DNA from: a virus
Virus record (IMG/VR): IMGVR_UViG_3300033064_000306
Coordinates: 1 to 64,000 of that record
DNA: 64,000 bases
Strand: one strand, 5' to 3'
Translations under genes and position numbers: made by a program
The notes under the pieces: model-generated
What the model saw: the letters and a program-made list of their open reading frames with translations, nothing else
The model's database searches: none
Told to the model about the DNA's origin: nothing
Shown: positions 63,912 to 64,000 of the stretch, one piece after another
Numbering within the stretch: position 1 is the first letter of the stretch
Layout of the letters: every line of letters starts with the position of its first letter

Positions 63912-64000
63912 CTTTTAATAAATCTTTTAAGCAAGACGCTGTTATTGCAGCTAAAAGTGGCATTGTGGATACTAGCTCCAGTAATGGAAGTATTGCTATT
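63908..64000 (+). CDS. Fibre gene, 5' part (runs off the window)
   Basis: Thirty-one codons are visible from an ATG that overlaps the previous stop (ATGA): MTFNKSFKQDAVIAAKSGIV, then DTSSSNGSIAI to the window edge. The start repeats the KSFxQDA pattern of the preceding gene. By analogy with 2379 it is probably the N-terminus of another fibre protein, possibly the glycine-rich one whose last codons open this window at 1-17. Confidence 0.6.
   Translation, partial: MTFNKSFKQDAVIAAKSGIVDTSSSNGSIAI

Noticed and set aside
1-64000. CRISPR array, tRNA genes, integrase or repressor-integrase lysogeny module
   Set aside because: Reading through non-coding gaps I saw no regular spacer arrays or cloverleaf-like sequences, and no integrase-like protein among the genes. 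A tRNA scan would be decisive.

Overview
The window is most of the genome of a lytic, tailed, double-stranded DNA phage. It carries a terminase pair, portal, scaffold, capsid, connector proteins, a block of fibre genes, a lysis cassette, its own family A DNA polymerase and a primase-helicase. I find no integrase, excisionase, RNA polymerase, tRNA or CRISPR array. The very large internal virion proteins, a gp11-like adaptor candidate and the lack of sheath or tape-measure genes suggest a podovirus or a short-tailed relative. The glycine-rich fibres, low-to-middle GC content and small Lys/Gly-rich proteins resemble phages of freshwater bacteria, possibly Betaproteobacteria; that host guess is inference. 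Both window edges fall in the same fibre cluster, so the molecule is probably circular or circularly permuted with a little sequence missing.

Layout. At 1-6121 lie fibre and adhesin genes (+), including three complete glycine-rich paralogues, a 22-residue-repeat protein and an HNH-AP2 homing endonuclease. At 6118-7993 is a lysis cassette: a holin-like protein, Rz with an embedded Rz1, and a GH108 endolysin. At 7997-21091 are a structural protein and internal virion proteins, ending in a 2072-residue polyvalent protein with a zinc metallopeptidase motif. From 21168 to 46806 everything is on the minus strand. Reading from 46.8 kb downward this comprises two paralogous early genes with strong sigma70 promoters, small accessory genes, a MoxR/VWA cassette, replication genes (VRR-NUC, DNA polymerase, Cas4-like nuclease), a glycan-modification cluster (GT10-like, FkbM, radical SAM, two GT-A glycosyltransferases), an HNH protein and a SNF2 helicase. 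It ends with a promoter-driven unit encoding an SSB-like protein, an HTH protein and a primase-helicase. At 46807-47433 is a divergent control region. At 47434-64000 (+) are the packaging, head, connector and proximal fibre genes.

The most unusual feature is a family of nine 27-bp palindromes. Each has two 12-bp half-sites, consensus GACAAAGTGTCA, separated by exactly 3 bp. All lie between 36.6 and 46.1 kb, at gene boundaries of the early minus-strand region. Substitutions in the two arms do not compensate each other, which favours a protein operator over an RNA hairpin. Two copies sit just downstream of near-identical consensus promoters exactly 900 bp apart, and three lie just past intrinsic terminators. 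Between two copies is an array of nine TGTTCTA heptamers, a candidate origin or second operator set. A phage-encoded ribbon-helix-helix-like protein overlaps one palindrome and is a candidate binder. Together this looks like a phage-encoded early regulon.

Many early genes are packed with ATGA overlaps. I used these to choose starts and to recover genes too short for a standard ORF cutoff (Rz1, and peptides of 53, 43, 34 and 23 residues).
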